Of a stretch of 64,000 nucleotides of DNA, positions 1-32,600 are shown piece by piece (position 1 is the first letter of the stretch; the number at the start of each line of letters is the position of its first letter). The DNA is from Tistlia sp040905785 (GTDB taxonomy: Bacteria; Pseudomonadota; Alphaproteobacteria; Kiloniellales; DSM-21159): positions 124,001 to 188,000 of the forward strand of contig NZ_JBBDQW010000072.1 of NCBI RefSeq assembly GCF_040905785.1, read 5' to 3'. Under the pieces are notes generated by a model, which did not search any database, was not told where the DNA came from, and saw only the letters and a list, made by a program, of their open reading frames with translations. Position numbers and translations under genes: made by a program.

Positions 1-3000
1 GGCTGCGTCGGCTGCTGCGCGGGCAGGAGTCGGCCTCGCCGGGCTTCGCGCTGTCGCCGTCGGGTGGCTGGTGGCCGGGCGAAGGTGCCGGCGCCCTGGT
101 GCTGCAGCGCGCCTCCCGGGCCCGTGCCGAAGGACGCCGCGCCTACGCCTGCGTCGAGGCCCTCGCCGAGGCGCCGGCCTCGGGAGACCTGGCCGGGGCG
201 GTCGAGCGAAGCGCCAGGGCCGCGCTCGCCGAAGCCGGCGTGGCTGCCGAGGAGGTCGGCATGCTCGAGGCCTTCGCCGGCGGCTCGGCCGTGGAGGACG
301 CCCTGGAGCTCGAGGGACTGGTCCGGGTCTACGGCCCGGGCGCCGCGCCCTGCGTCCTGGGCAGCGCCAAGGCGCAGATCGGCCATACCGGCGCCGCCTC
401 CGGCCTGCTCGGCGTGATCCGAACGGCCCTCTGCCTGTTCGATCGGGTGCTGCCCGCCCAGCCCGCCTGGGCCGGACCGCGCGCCGGCCTGCCGGGCGAC
501 GCCGGCAGGCTCGTCATCGGCGGCGGCGCCCGCCCCTGGCTCCGGCGGACCGGCCCGCGCCGTGCCGCGGTCCAGGGCCTCGGTCTCGACGGGCGCAGTC
601 TTCACCTGCTGCTCTCGGAAGCCGGCGAGAGTGCGGACGGCGGCGTCGGCGCCGAAGGCGAGCGGCCTCCGCGAGCGCGCCTCGGGCTGTCCGAGGCGCC
701 GCCGCTGCCCCTGCCGGTCTTCGCCGGCGACCTGGCGGGGCTGCTGGCCGGACTCGACCGGCTCGCCGAGGACAGGCGGCCGCTCGCGACGATCGCGCGG
801 GAGCGGCTGGAGGCGGCGCCCGCCGACGGCCTGGCGCTGGTCCTGGTCGCGCGCGACCAGGCCGGACTGGAGCAGGAGATCGCGCTCGCCCGCGCCAGCC
901 TGCCGGCGGCCTTCGCCGAGGCGCGCCCTTGGCAGACGCCGGCCGGCAGCTGCTGCGCGCCGCGGCCGCTTGGCCAGGGCGGCAAGATCGCCTTCGTCTA
1001 TCCCGGCATCGGCTCGGTCGGGCCGGGACTGGCCAGCGAGCTCTTCGCCCTGGCTCCGGAGGCGCTGCAGGAGATCGAGGCCGCCTTCGCGAACCCGGCG
1101 GCGGCGCTCTCCGCCGACCTGGTCTATCCGACCGCCTTCGGCCGGGTCGGTCCGGCCGCGCTGGAGGCGGCGGACGAGGCGCTGCTGAGCGACGGGCTGA
1201 CGGCGCTCAAGACGACCCTGATCTTCTCGGTCGGCTATGCCCGGCTGCTCTCGGCACGCCTCGGCCTGGAGCCGGACTTCGCCTGCGGCCATTCGATGGG
1301 CGAGCTCTCGATGCTGGTCGCCGGCGGCGCCTGGCGGCTGTCGGAGGACTGGCTGCAGGCGGTCGGCGCCAGCGAGAGCGTCGTCGAGCGACTGAGCGGC
1401 GACAAGCGCGCGGTGCGCGAGCTCTGGGACCTGGAGCCGGCGGCGCCGCTCGACTGGACCAGCCTGGTGCTGACCGCCGAGCCGGCCGCGGTGCGCAAGG
1501 CGCTCGCCGGCGAACGGCGGGTCTACCTGACCCACGTCAACGCACCGGCCGAATGCGTCGTCGCCGGCGAGGAGGCCGCCTGCCGGCGGGTCGCGGAGCG
1601 CCTCGGCTGCGATCGGCTGCGCACCGGCGGCGCGCTGGCGATCCACTGTCCGCCGGTCGAGAGCGAGCGGCCAGCGCTCCGGGCGCTGCTCGAGCGCCCG
1701 GTCGGCAGCCCGCGCGGCAAGGAGCCGGGCTACCTGTTCTCGGCCGGGGACGGGCCGCCGGTGGCCGCACCGGCCGATCCCCTGGCCCTCGCCGATCTGG
1801 TGGTCGAGGGCATCGCCCGGCCGGTCGACTTCCCGGCGACGGTCGAGCGTCTCTATGGCGAGGGCGCCCGCTTCTTCATCGAGATCGGGGCCGGGGCGAC
1901 CTGCAGCCGCTGGGTCGCGGCGACCCTGGGGGAGCGGCCGCACCTGGCGCTGCCGGTCAACCGGCGCGGCGCCAGCGACAGCGTCACCGTCACGCGCCTG
2001 CTCGCGGCCCTGCTGGCGCAGCGGGCGCCGATCGCGCCGGGCCGCTGGGCCGCGCTGCTGCCCGAGCCGCCGGCGCCGGCGCGGATGCCGATCCGCATCG
2101 AGCTCGGCGACCACGACATCGGCAGCGCGCTCGATTCCCTGCCGCGCACTCGCGCGGTCCAGACGCCCGAGGCGCCCGCTGTGCCGGCGGCGGTCGAGGC
2201 CCCGCATCCACCTGCGCCCTCTGACCCCGCCGTCGCGGCTCTCGTGGAGCTGGCGATCGGGACGGCGCGGAGTCATGCCGCCTTCCTGGCGGGACGGCGC
2301 GCGGCGCTGGTCAAGCTCGCCGCTCTCGCAGCGCCCGGCGCGCCCGTGGCAGCGCCGGACGCGCCCTCCTGCGCGGCCCCGCTGTTCGACGAGGCCGACA
2401 TCCGCGAATTCGCCGAGGGCAGCCTGGCGAAGGTGCTGGGGCCCGGCTACGCCTTCGCCGACGCCCTGCCGCGGCGCGTGCGGGTGCCGGCACCGCCCTT
2501 CATGGCGCTGAGCCGGGTCACCGCCGCCGACTACCGCAGGGGCGTTCTCGGCCCGGCGACGATCAGCACCGAGTACGACGTGCCCGATCCCGCCTGGCAC
2601 GCGGTCGAGGGCGAGGCGCCCTACCTCGCCATGGACGCCCAGGGCATCCTGGTCCTGCTCAGCTGCCTCGGCATCGACGAGCGCCTTCAGGGCCGCCGAG
2701 GATTCCGCTGGCTCGACGCCAGCCTGACCTTCCTCGGCGACCGCCCGCGGGCCGGCCAGCGCGTGACCTACGACATCCGCATCGACCGTTTCGTCGAGCA
2801 CGGCCAGACGCTGCTGTTCTTCTCTGACTACCTGGGAAGGGTCGACGGCCGGCCGATGCTGCGCATCGACGACTGCTGCGCCGGCTTCTTCAGCGCCGAG
2901 GAGCTGGCCGAGGGCCAGGGGCTGACCGATGGCGGACGGCCGCCGCGGGGCGCGCCGCGGGACCGCCTGGACAGCCCGGTTGAGGCGCTGTCGCGCGAGG

Positions 3001-3584
3001 CGCTGCTGGCCTTCTCCCGGGGGCAGGCGGCCCGGCTGCTCGGTCCCGACCGCGCGCCGGCCAGCCGCGCGCTGCGCCTGCCGCCGGCCGACATGCTGAT
3101 GATCGACCGGGTGAGCCGGCTGGAGCCCAACGGCGGGCGGCACGGCCGGGGGCTGGTGGTGGCCGAGAAGGACCTCGATCCCGGGCACTGGTACATCCGC
3201 ACGCATTTCCTCGACGACCCGGTGTTCGCCGGCCCCTGCATGATCGAGGGCGCCATGCAGATGCTCCAGGCCTTCGCGCTCGCCTGCGGCCTCGGGCGCG
3301 GACTGCCGGACGCGCGCTTCCAGCCGGTCGCCGGGCTGCCGCTCAAGGTCAAGTTCCGCGGCCAGGTGCCGGGCTCGCGCAGCCTCTTCACCTATCGGCT
3401 CGAGGTCGTCGAGCGCGGCCTCGATCCGGTGCCCTATCTGGTCGCCGACGTCGACCTGATCCATGACGGGCGGGTCAGGGGGCGCTTGACCGGCCTGTCG
3501 CTGCAGGTCGTGCCCGCGGCCGGGGGACTGCGCCTCGACGCCGCGCCGCTCGCCGCGGCGCTGGCGCCGGAGGCCGTGTCTTGA
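1..3584 (+). CDS. PUFA-synthase-like multidomain protein (degenerate KS-AT-DH-DH), 5' truncated by window edge
   Basis: The reading frame is open from the first complete codon at base 3, so the N terminus lies outside the window (1193 residues seen). Residues 1-170 are the C-terminal part of a ketosynthase fold: PGEGAGALVL and AQIGHTGAASG (H128) are present. The place where HGTGT should stand reads EAFAGGSAVED, so this KS looks non-catalytic, as in PfaB or chain-length-factor domains. Residues about 320-640 are an acyltransferase with GHSMGEL (Ser431). Residues about 800-970 and 990-1170 are two FabA-like dehydratase folds. The second has H1068 and E1082, the 14-residue spacing of the FabA His/Asp pair; the first is diverged at its active-site stretch and may be structural. 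The order resembles PfaB fused to the DH-DH end of PfaC, as in PUFA and secondary-lipid synthases. It overlaps the next gene by 4 bases (TTGA). Inferred role: AT and dehydration steps in acyl-chain synthesis. Confidence 0.85.
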   Translation, partial: LRRLLRGQESASPGFALSPSGGWWPGEGAGALVLQRASRARAEGRRAYACVEALAEAPASGDLAGAVERSARAALAEAGVAAEEVGMLEAFAGGSAVEDALELEGLVRVYGPGAAPCVLGSAKAQIGHTGAASGLLGVIRTALCLFDRVLPAQPAWAGPRAGLPGDAGRLVIGGGARPWLRRTGPRRAAVQGLGLDGRSLHLLLSEAGESADGGVGAEGERPPRARLGLSEAPPLPLPVFAGDLAGLLAGLDRLAEDRRPLATIARERLEAAPADGLALVLVARDQAGLEQEIALARASLPAAFAEARPWQTPAGSCCAPRPLGQGGKIAFVYPGIGSVGPGLASELFALAPEALQEIEAAFANPAAALSADLVYPTAFGRVGPAALEAADEALLSDGLTALKTTLIFSVGYARLLSARLGLEPDFACGHSMGELSMLVAGGAWRLSEDWLQAVGASESVVERLSGDKRAVRELWDLEPAAPLDWTSLVLTAEPAAVRKALAGERRVYLTHVNAPAECVVAGEEAACRRVAERLGCDRLRTGGALAIHCPPVESERPALRALLERPVGSPRGKEPGYLFSAGDGPPVAAPADPLALADLVVEGIARPVDFPATVERLYGEGARFFIEIGAGATCSRWVAATLGERPHLALPVNRRGASDSVTVTRLLAALLAQRAPIAPGRWAALLPEPPAPARMPIRIELGDHDIGSALDSLPRTRAVQTPEAPAVPAAVEAPHPPAPSDPAVAALVELAIGTARSHAAFLAGRRAALVKLAALAAPGAPVAAPDAPSCAAPLFDEADIREFAEGSLAKVLGPGYAFADALPRRVRVPAPPFMALSRVTAADYRRGVLGPATISTEYDVPDPAWHAVEGEAPYLAMDAQGILVLLSCLGIDERLQGRRGFRWLDASLTFLGDRPRAGQRVTYDIRIDRFVEHGQTLLFFSDYLGRVDGRPMLRIDDCCAGFFSAEELAEGQGLTDGGRPPRGAPRDRLDSPVEALSREALLAFSRGQAARLLGPDRAPASRALRLPPADMLMIDRVSRLEPNGGRHGRGLVVAEKDLDPGHWYIRTHFLDDPVFAGPCMIEGAMQMLQAFALACGLGRGLPDARFQPVAGLPLKVKFRGQVPGSRSLFTYRLEVVERGLDPVPYLVADVDLIHDGRVRGRLTGLSLQVVPAAGGLRLDAAPLAAALAPEAVS

Positions 3585-5422
3585 CGCCGGCCGGGGCGTC
3601 GCGCGACCGCCTGTTCGACCTGGCCCGGCCGCTCGCCGTCCTCGCCTTCGACGACGGCCGCCGCGCGCTGGCCGAGGCGGCGGCGCCGCTGCCGGCCGGC
3701 GCGCAGATGGCGGCCCTGGTGCCGGCTCTGCCGCCGGAGGCCCTCGGCAGCGCGGCCTTCCGGCGCGCGCACGGAGTCCGGCTGGCCTATGCCGCCGGGG
3801 CGATGGCCGGCGGCATCGCCTCCGAGGCGCTAGTCGTGGCGCTCGGCCGGGCCGGGCTGCTCGCCGCCTTCGGCGCCGCCGGCCTGTCGCTGCCGCGAAT
3901 CGAGGCGGCGCTGGTGCGTCTGCACGAGGCCCTGCCCGACGGCCCCTGGGCGATCAACCTGATCCACACGCCGGAACGTCCGGAGGAGGAGATGGCGCGG
4001 GTCGCGCTGTTCCTGCGGCACGGCGTGACCGTGATCGAGGCCTCGGCCTTCATGGAGCTGACGCCGGCCGTCGTCGCCTTCCGCGCGGCCGGCCTCTCGG
4101 CAGGACCCAGCGGCCGGCCTGTGGCCGGAACGCGCGTCATCGCCAAGCTGTCCCATCCGCGGATCGCCGAGCAGTTTCTCTCGCCGCCGCCGGCCGACCT
4201 GCTGGAGGCGCTGGTCGCCGAGGGCCGCATCACGGCGGTCCAGGCCGACCTCGCCCGCGGCCTGCCGGTCGCCGGCGACGTGACGGTCGAGGCGGATTCG
4301 GGCGGCCACACCGACGGCCGCCCGCTGATCGGACTGCTTCCGGCGATGCTGCGCCTGCGCGACCGGCTGCAGGTGCGGCACGGCTACGCAGAGCCGCCGC
4401 GCATCGGCGCCGCCGGCGGCATCGCCACGCCTGAAGCGGTCGCGGCGGCCTTCGCGCTGGGCGCCGACTATGTCGTCACCGGCTCGATCAACCAGGCCTG
4501 CCGCGAGGCCGGCACCTCCGAGGCGGTCAAGGCGCTGCTCGCCGAGGCCACCTTCGAAGACCTCGCGACGGCGCCGGCCGCCGACATGTTCGAGCTCGGC
4601 GTCCAGGTCCAGGTCCTCAAGCGCGGCACGCTCTTCGCGCTCCGTGCGCGCCGCCTTTGGGAGCTCTACCGCGCGCACGAAAGCTGGGAGGCGCTTCCCG
4701 CGGCCGAGCGCGCGCGGCTCGAGCGCGAGATCTTCCGGCAACCGGTGGAGGCGGTCTGGAGCGAGTGCGAGCGCTACCTCGGCGAAGTCGATCCGCCGGC
4801 CCTGGCCGCCGCCCGGAGCGACGGCAAGCAGCGGCTCGCCCTCCTGTTCCGCTGGTACCTGGGCCTCTCCTCGAAGTGGGCGAACGTCGGCGAACCCGAG
4901 CGGCGCCTCGACTATCAGGTCTGGTGCGGTCCGGCGATGGCAGCCTTCAACGACTGGGCCGCGGGCGGCGACCTGGCCGCCCCCGCGGCGCGCGGCGTCG
5001 TCGCGGTCGCCGAGGCGCTGATGGTCGGCGCGGCCCGCCATACCCGCCTCGCCCAGCTGCGAGCCGCCGGCCTGCAGCTTGCGCCCGAAACGCCGGTGGC
5101 AGCGCCGGCTCCCCCAGCCCCGGCCCCGGAACCCCCGGCACCTGCGGCACCGGAATCCGCGCCCGAGCGCCCGGACGCTGAAGCGGTCGAGGCTTGGCTG
5201 GTCGCCGAGCTCGCCGCCCAGCTGGCCGTGCCCGAGGAGGAGGTCGACCCGCGCCGCTCCTTCGAGAGCTACGCGCTCGATTCGGTGAAGGCCCTGGCGG
5301 TGATGGCGCGGCTGGAACAGTGGCTCGGCCGCAGGCTTTCGCCGACCCTGGTCTGGAACTACCCGACCATCGAGGCCCTGGCGGAGCGCCTGGGAGAGGC
5401 CCGCGCGGGGGCGCCCCGGTGA
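3581..5422 (+). CDS. pfaD: PfaD-type enoyl reductase (nitronate-monooxygenase fold) fused to a C-terminal ACP
   Basis: The protein has 613 residues. Residues about 1-480 match the PfaD family of FMN TIM-barrel enoyl reductases, which act in trans in PUFA synthases. Visible family motifs are AGAMAGGIASEALVVALGRA near the N terminus, WAINLIHTPERPEEE, VEADSGGHTDGRPLI, GAAGGIATPEAVAAAFALGA and ADMFELGVQVQVLKRGTLF. After a Pro/Ala linker (about 500-530), residues about 530-605 form an acyl carrier protein with the pantetheine site LDSVKAL (Ser568). PfaD proteins usually end after the barrel, so the appended ACP is unusual. The TTG start at 3581 overlaps the upstream TGA, implying translational coupling. 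Role from the family: it reduces enoyl-thioesters made by the upstream DH domains. The ACP could hold the chain for handover to the first PKS module (inference). Confidence 0.9.
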   Translation: MTPAGASRDRLFDLARPLAVLAFDDGRRALAEAAAPLPAGAQMAALVPALPPEALGSAAFRRAHGVRLAYAAGAMAGGIASEALVVALGRAGLLAAFGAAGLSLPRIEAALVRLHEALPDGPWAINLIHTPERPEEEMARVALFLRHGVTVIEASAFMELTPAVVAFRAAGLSAGPSGRPVAGTRVIAKLSHPRIAEQFLSPPPADLLEALVAEGRITAVQADLARGLPVAGDVTVEADSGGHTDGRPLIGLLPAMLRLRDRLQVRHGYAEPPRIGAAGGIATPEAVAAAFALGADYVVTGSINQACREAGTSEAVKALLAEATFEDLATAPAADMFELGVQVQVLKRGTLFALRARRLWELYRAHESWEALPAAERARLEREIFRQPVEAVWSECERYLGEVDPPALAAARSDGKQRLALLFRWYLGLSSKWANVGEPERRLDYQVWCGPAMAAFNDWAAGGDLAAPAARGVVAVAEALMVGAARHTRLAQLRAAGLQLAPETPVAAPAPPAPAPEPPAPAAPESAPERPDAEAVEAWLVAELAAQLAVPEEEVDPRRSFESYALDSVKALAVMARLEQWLGRRLSPTLVWNYPTIEALAERLGEARAGAPR

Positions 5423-7158
5423 GCGGCGGCGCCCCGGTCGGCGGCGGCGAGCGGCTCGACCTGAACCTGCTCTGGTGCCGGGCGATCGCGGGCGAGCTGC
5501 ATCGCGCCGGCGTTCGCCACGTGCTGCTGACGCTCGGCGGTCGCAGCGCCGCCATGGTGCTGACGCTGCAGCAGGACCCGCGGTTCGAGACGATGACGCG
5601 GGTCGACGAGCGCGGCGCCGCCTTCCTGGCGCTCGGCATCGCGCGCACGACCGGCCGGCCGGTGGCCGTGGTCACGACCTCCGGCAGCGCCGTCGCCAAC
5701 CTGCTGCCGGCGCTCGCGGAAGCCGCGGCCTGGGGCACGCCACTGGTGCTGGTCACCTGCGACCGCCCGAACGAGGAGCGCGCCGGCGGCGGCCCGCAGT
5801 CGAGCGACCACCTGGGGCTGTGCGCCGCCCTGGTCGCCGCCGCCCTCGACCTGCCGGAGCCGAGCCCGGAGCCCGCGGCGCTCGCCGCCCTGCGCCTGAG
5901 CCTCGCCGACACGCTGCGCTTCGCCCTGCCGGGCCCGGCAGGCGGTCCGGTCCAGATCAACGTGCCCCAGCTTGGGCGGGTGGCCAGCCTCGACGCCGCA
6001 GCGACCCGGGCCGAGTTGCAACTGCCGCCCGGTGAGGCCTCCCCCCTGGCCGCGCCGGCGCGGCAGCAGGAGGACCTGGCGCCGCTGATCGCGCGGCTGG
6101 CGCTGCGCCCGGGCCTGCGCGGCCTGATCGTCGCCGGGCCCGAGACCCCGGTGCCGCCGGCCTGGATCGCCGAGCTCGCCGGCGCGAGCGGCTTCCCGCT
6201 GCTGGCCGACGCCGCGAGCGGCCTGCGCCGCCCCGCGGCGCCGAACCTGGTGGCGCTGGCCGATCTCCTGGTGCTCAGCCCGGACTTCGCCGGCGAGCCG
6301 CCCGACCTGGTCGTCCAGGTCGGCGCTGCGCCGGTCTCCCACGGCCTGCACGCCTACCTGCGCCGGCATGGAGCGCGGGTTTTGCGCATCGCGCGCGCGC
6401 CGGTGGCGGCCGACTTCCTGCACGCGGCGCCGGAGATCCTGGTCGCCCCCTCGCAGGGCCAGCTGGCCGAGCTCGGCGCGGCGCTCGGCCCCGGCGATGC
6501 AGCTTGGCGCGCGCGCTGGCTGGGCGCGGACGCGGCGCTGGAGGCGCGGCGCGAGGCGGCGCTCGAGGCGGCCGGCTGGGGCGACGCGCAGGCTGCCGCC
6601 GTCGCCTGCAACGCCCCCGGCTTCGGCCTGACCCTGCTCGCCAACTCGATGGCCGCGCGTCTCGGCAATCTCTTCTGCCGGCCCGGCGAGGCCGCTCACC
6701 CGATCCTCTGCAACCGCGGCGTCAACGGCATCGACGGAACGCTCTCGACCTTCCTGGGAGCCCTGGTCGGCGCCAAGGCGCGCGGGCTGGCGCTGATCGG
6801 CGACCAGGCGATGCTGCACGACCTGCCGTCCCTGGAGCCGCTCGCCGAGCGCTCGCTCGACGGCTGCATCTGCCTGCTCAACAACAAGGGCCCCGGCATC
6901 TTCGATCTTTCGATCTGGCCGGAGGACGCCGCGCTGCGCCGGCAACTGCGCCGCGAGACCCAAATCGACTTCGGCCCGATCGCCGCCGGCTTCGGCCTCG
7001 CCTACGAGCGGGTCGGCGAGGCCGCGGCCCTGAGCGCGGCGCTCGAGCGCGCCGCAAGCCGCGACGGCCTGAGCCTGGTCGAGGCCGACCTCCCGGAAGC
7101 TGCGCTGTTCGAGCGCTTCGGCGGGGTGGTGCGACACTGGCTCGGGGTCGGCGGCTGA
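5419..7158 (+). CDS. MenD-like ThDP-dependent enzyme in the biosynthetic operon
   Basis: The protein has 579 residues, close to the usual MenD length. GTG at 5419 overlaps the upstream TGA (GTGA), so I prefer it to an upstream in-frame start inside pfaD. The N-terminal pyrimidine-binding domain has GVRHVLLTLGGRS, the catalytic-type glutamate in RVDERGAAFLALGIA (E64), and TTSGSAVANLLPALAEA followed by CDRPNEE. The C-terminal diphosphate-binding domain has NRGVNGIDGTLSTFLGA and GDQAMLHDLPSL followed by LNNKGPGIF (the GD...NN cofactor motif). MenD proper joins 2-oxoglutarate-derived succinic semialdehyde to isochorismate in menaquinone synthesis. No other men gene is visible here and the gene sits between PKS genes, so a secondary-metabolic carboligase or decarboxylase role is more likely; the substrate is unknown. 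A 93-base gap follows. Confidence 0.85.
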   Translation: MSGGAPVGGGERLDLNLLWCRAIAGELHRAGVRHVLLTLGGRSAAMVLTLQQDPRFETMTRVDERGAAFLALGIARTTGRPVAVVTTSGSAVANLLPALAEAAAWGTPLVLVTCDRPNEERAGGGPQSSDHLGLCAALVAAALDLPEPSPEPAALAALRLSLADTLRFALPGPAGGPVQINVPQLGRVASLDAAATRAELQLPPGEASPLAAPARQQEDLAPLIARLALRPGLRGLIVAGPETPVPPAWIAELAGASGFPLLADAASGLRRPAAPNLVALADLLVLSPDFAGEPPDLVVQVGAAPVSHGLHAYLRRHGARVLRIARAPVAADFLHAAPEILVAPSQGQLAELGAALGPGDAAWRARWLGADAALEARREAALEAAGWGDAQAAAVACNAPGFGLTLLANSMAARLGNLFCRPGEAAHPILCNRGVNGIDGTLSTFLGALVGAKARGLALIGDQAMLHDLPSLEPLAERSLDGCICLLNNKGPGIFDLSIWPEDAALRRQLRRETQIDFGPIAAGFGLAYERVGEAAALSAALERAASRDGLSLVEADLPEAALFERFGGVVRHWLGVGG

Positions 7159-7251
7159 CGGAATGGTCATGTTCCGGCAAGCAGACCGCAAGGCGACGGG
7201 GCGCTACAATCGATCCAGGACGGGTCCGGGGCGCGAGAGGCGGGGGTACAG
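7159..7251 (+). other. Intergenic gap between the MenD-like gene and the first megasynthase
   Basis: This is the only real gap inside the operon; every other junction from 3581 to 36790 overlaps. It contains a TACAAT hexamer at 7205-7210 that could act as a -10 box, but no matching -35 lies 16-18 bases upstream. GAGAGG at 7235-7240 lies 11 bases before the GTG start, a weak ribosome-binding site. I see no terminator hairpin. Confidence 0.35.
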
Positions 7252-29692
<22,441 letters not shown>

Positions 29693-29696
<4 letters not shown>

Positions 29697-32600
29697 ACCT
29701 GCCCGACCTGCTCGACGAGCTCCGCGCGCTCGGCATCCGGCTCCGGGTCGAGGAGGGCCGCCTGAGGTTCTCGGCGCCGAAGGGCGCCCTGACCGGCGAG
29801 CTGCGCGAGCGCATCGCCGGCCAACGCTCCGCCCTGATCGCCCTGCTCGGAACGGGGTCCTCCGGCCCAGAGACTGCGGCCTCGGAGAGGGCAGGCGAGG
29901 GGGCCTCGACGGCGCCGCTCAGCCACGCGCAGCGGCGGCTCTGGGTCGTCGAGCAGCTCGGCGACCTCGGGCCCGCCCACAACATTCCCGGCGCGGTCGA
30001 GATCCGCGGGCCCCTGGACGGCGACGCCCTGGCGCGCGCGCTCGCGCAGGTCATGCACCGCCAGCCCAGCCTGCGCACGGCGCTGCGGCTGATCGGGGAG
30101 GAGCCGCGCCAGGTCGTTTTGCCCGACTGCGCGCCGCCCCTGGCGGTCGAGTCGCTCGCCGATCCCGACGATCCGGAGCGCGCCGTGCGGGAGCGCCTTG
30201 CGGCCCTGGCCGCCGAACCCTTCGACCTGGGCACGGCGCCCCTGTTCCGGGCCCTGCTGCTGCGGATCGAGGCGCAGCGCCACGTCCTCGGCATCGTGCT
30301 GCATCACGCGATCGCCGACGGCTGGTCGATCTCGCTGCTGCTGCGCGCGCTCGGCGAGGCCTACGCCAAGGCCGGTGCCGGCGAGGTACACCCCGCTTGG
30401 CCCGACTATGCGGAGCTCTCCCGGCGCGAGCGCGGTCCCGAGGGGCAGGCCCGGATCGAGCGGCAGCTCGCCTACTGGCGCGAGCGTCTCGACGGCGCGC
30501 CGCAGCTCCTCGAGCTGCCGGCGGACCGGCCGCGCCCGGCGCTCCAGTCGTTCCGCGGCGCCAGCGCGCGGATCGAGGTGCCGGCCGAGACCGTGGCCCG
30601 CCTCGCCGCCGTGGCGCAGGCGGAGGGCGCCAGCCTGTTCATGGCCCTGGTCGCCGTCTTCGCGGCCCAGATCGGGCGCTACACCGGTGAGGAAGACTTC
30701 CTGGTCGGCACGCCGCTCGCCGGGCGCGACCGGCCGGAAAGCCAGGGATTGATCGGGCTCTTCGTCAATACCCTGCCGCTGCGCTGCGACCTGTCCGGCG
30801 CACCCGATTTCCGCGGCCTGCTCGCGCGCATGCGGCGCACGGTGCTGGAGGCCTTCGACAGCGCGGAGGTGCCCTTCGAGCGCCTCGTCGAGGCGACGCA
30901 GCCGGCGCGGGACCCGCGCTATCCGCCGCTCTGCCAGGTGCTCTTCGCCCTGCAGAGCGCCCTCGACGAGCGGCTCGACCTCGCCGGCGCGCGGCTCTCG
31001 CCGCTGCGCCTCGAGACCCGGAGCAGCAAGGTCGACCTGTTTCTCGCGGCCGAGCTGCGGGAGGACGGGACGCTTGGCCTGGAGGCCGAATACTGCAGCG
31101 ACCTCTTCGAGGCCGAGCGCATCGAGCGCCTGCTCGACCATTTCGCCCGACTCGCTGCCGCCGCGGGCGGGAGCCCCGGGACGGCGGTCGCAGACCTGCC
31201 GCTGGTCGGCGAGGCAGAGCTCCAGCGCCTGGCCGCGCGCAATCCGCCCGCCAGGCCGCTGAGCGAGCCGCGGACCCTGACCAGGCGCCTGGCGGCGGCC
31301 GCCGCCCGCCGGCCCGATGCCGTCGCCGTCGCCTTCGGCGAGACCAGCCTGACCTATGCGGAGCTGGAGGCGGCGGTGGGGCGCCTGGGCGCGGAACTGG
31401 CCGCGGCCGGCGTGGCGCCGGGCGACGTCGTCGGCCTTCACCTGCCGCGCAGCCTGGCGCTGCCGGTCGCGCTGCTGGCCGTGCTGCGGGTGGGCGCGGC
31501 CTACCTGCCGCTCGAGACCGATCTGCCGGCGGCGCGCCGCCGGGCGCTGCTGGGCGACGCCGGCGCGGGCGTGGTGGTGAGCGAGGCGGCTTTCGCCCCC
31601 GAGCTCGCGGCGGACGGGCTCCGCGTCCTTGCCGTCGAAGCGGCCTTCGGCACCTCGTCTGCTCTGCCGCCTTCGCCGCCGGACGATCCCGATGCCCTCG
31701 CCTACGTCATGTACACCTCGGGCTCGACCGGCGGCCCCAAGGGCGTCTGCGTCACCCATCGCAACGTGCTGCGACTGGTCGAAGGCGTGGCCTACGAGGG
31801 GCCCCCGCCCGAGCGGGTCCTGCTGATTTCTTCCGTGGCCTTCGACGCCAGCACCCTGGAGATCTGGACGCCGCTGCTGTCGGGGGGCACGCTCGTCGTG
31901 GCGCCGCCGGGGCCGCTCGAGCCGGCGGCGCTGGCGTCGACGCTGCGAGATCAGGCGATCGACCTGCTCTGGCTGACCGCCGGCCTGTTCCACCGGATGG
32001 CCGAGAGCATTCCCGACGTGCTCGCCGGGGTCCGCTACCTGCTGGCCGGCGGCGACGTCGTCCATCCAGGCGCCGCGCAGGCGGTGCTCGACCGGATGGC
32101 AGCGCTCGGCTTTCACGACCACCGGCTCGGCAACGGCTACGGTCCGACCGAGTGCACGACCTTCGTCTCCCTGCACTGGCTGCTGCCGGGCGAGCGAATG
32201 GGCCCGAGCGTTCCGATCGGCCGCCCGATCGGCAACACGCGCGCCTACGTGGTCGATCCCCGGGGCCGCCTGGCGCCGGACGGCGTCCCTGGCGAGCTCT
32301 GGGTCGGGGGACTGGGCGTCGCCAGCGGCTACCTCGGCCGACCCGCGCTGACGGCTCAGCGTTTCGTGCCGGACGGCTTTTCGGGCCGGGGCCGGCTCTA
32401 CCGCACCGGCGACCGGGTCCGCTGGCGCGCCGACGGCGTCCTCGAGTTTCTCGGGCGGCTCGACGAGCAGGTCAAGCTGCGCGGCTTCCGCGTCGAGCCG
32501 GGCGAGATCGAGCAGGCCCTGCTCGCCCAGGAGGGCATCGCCGAAGCCGCGGTCGTGACGCATGTCGCCGGCTCGGGCGCGAAGCGGCTGGTCGCCTACC

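Noticed and set aside
71..2224. Open plus-strand frame overlapping the PUFA-like gene in another phase
   Set aside because: The product is Arg/Gly/Ala-rich without any motif; the overlapping frame has KS, AT and DH signatures.
5194..5418. Upstream start for the MenD-like gene inside pfaD
   Set aside because: It would overlap the PfaD ACP domain and add no MenD homology; the GTGA overlap at 5419 is typical of this operon.
7205..7210. TACAAT as an internal promoter before the first megasynthase
   Set aside because: No -35 hexamer at the right distance, and the hexamer is expected by chance; kept only as a remark.
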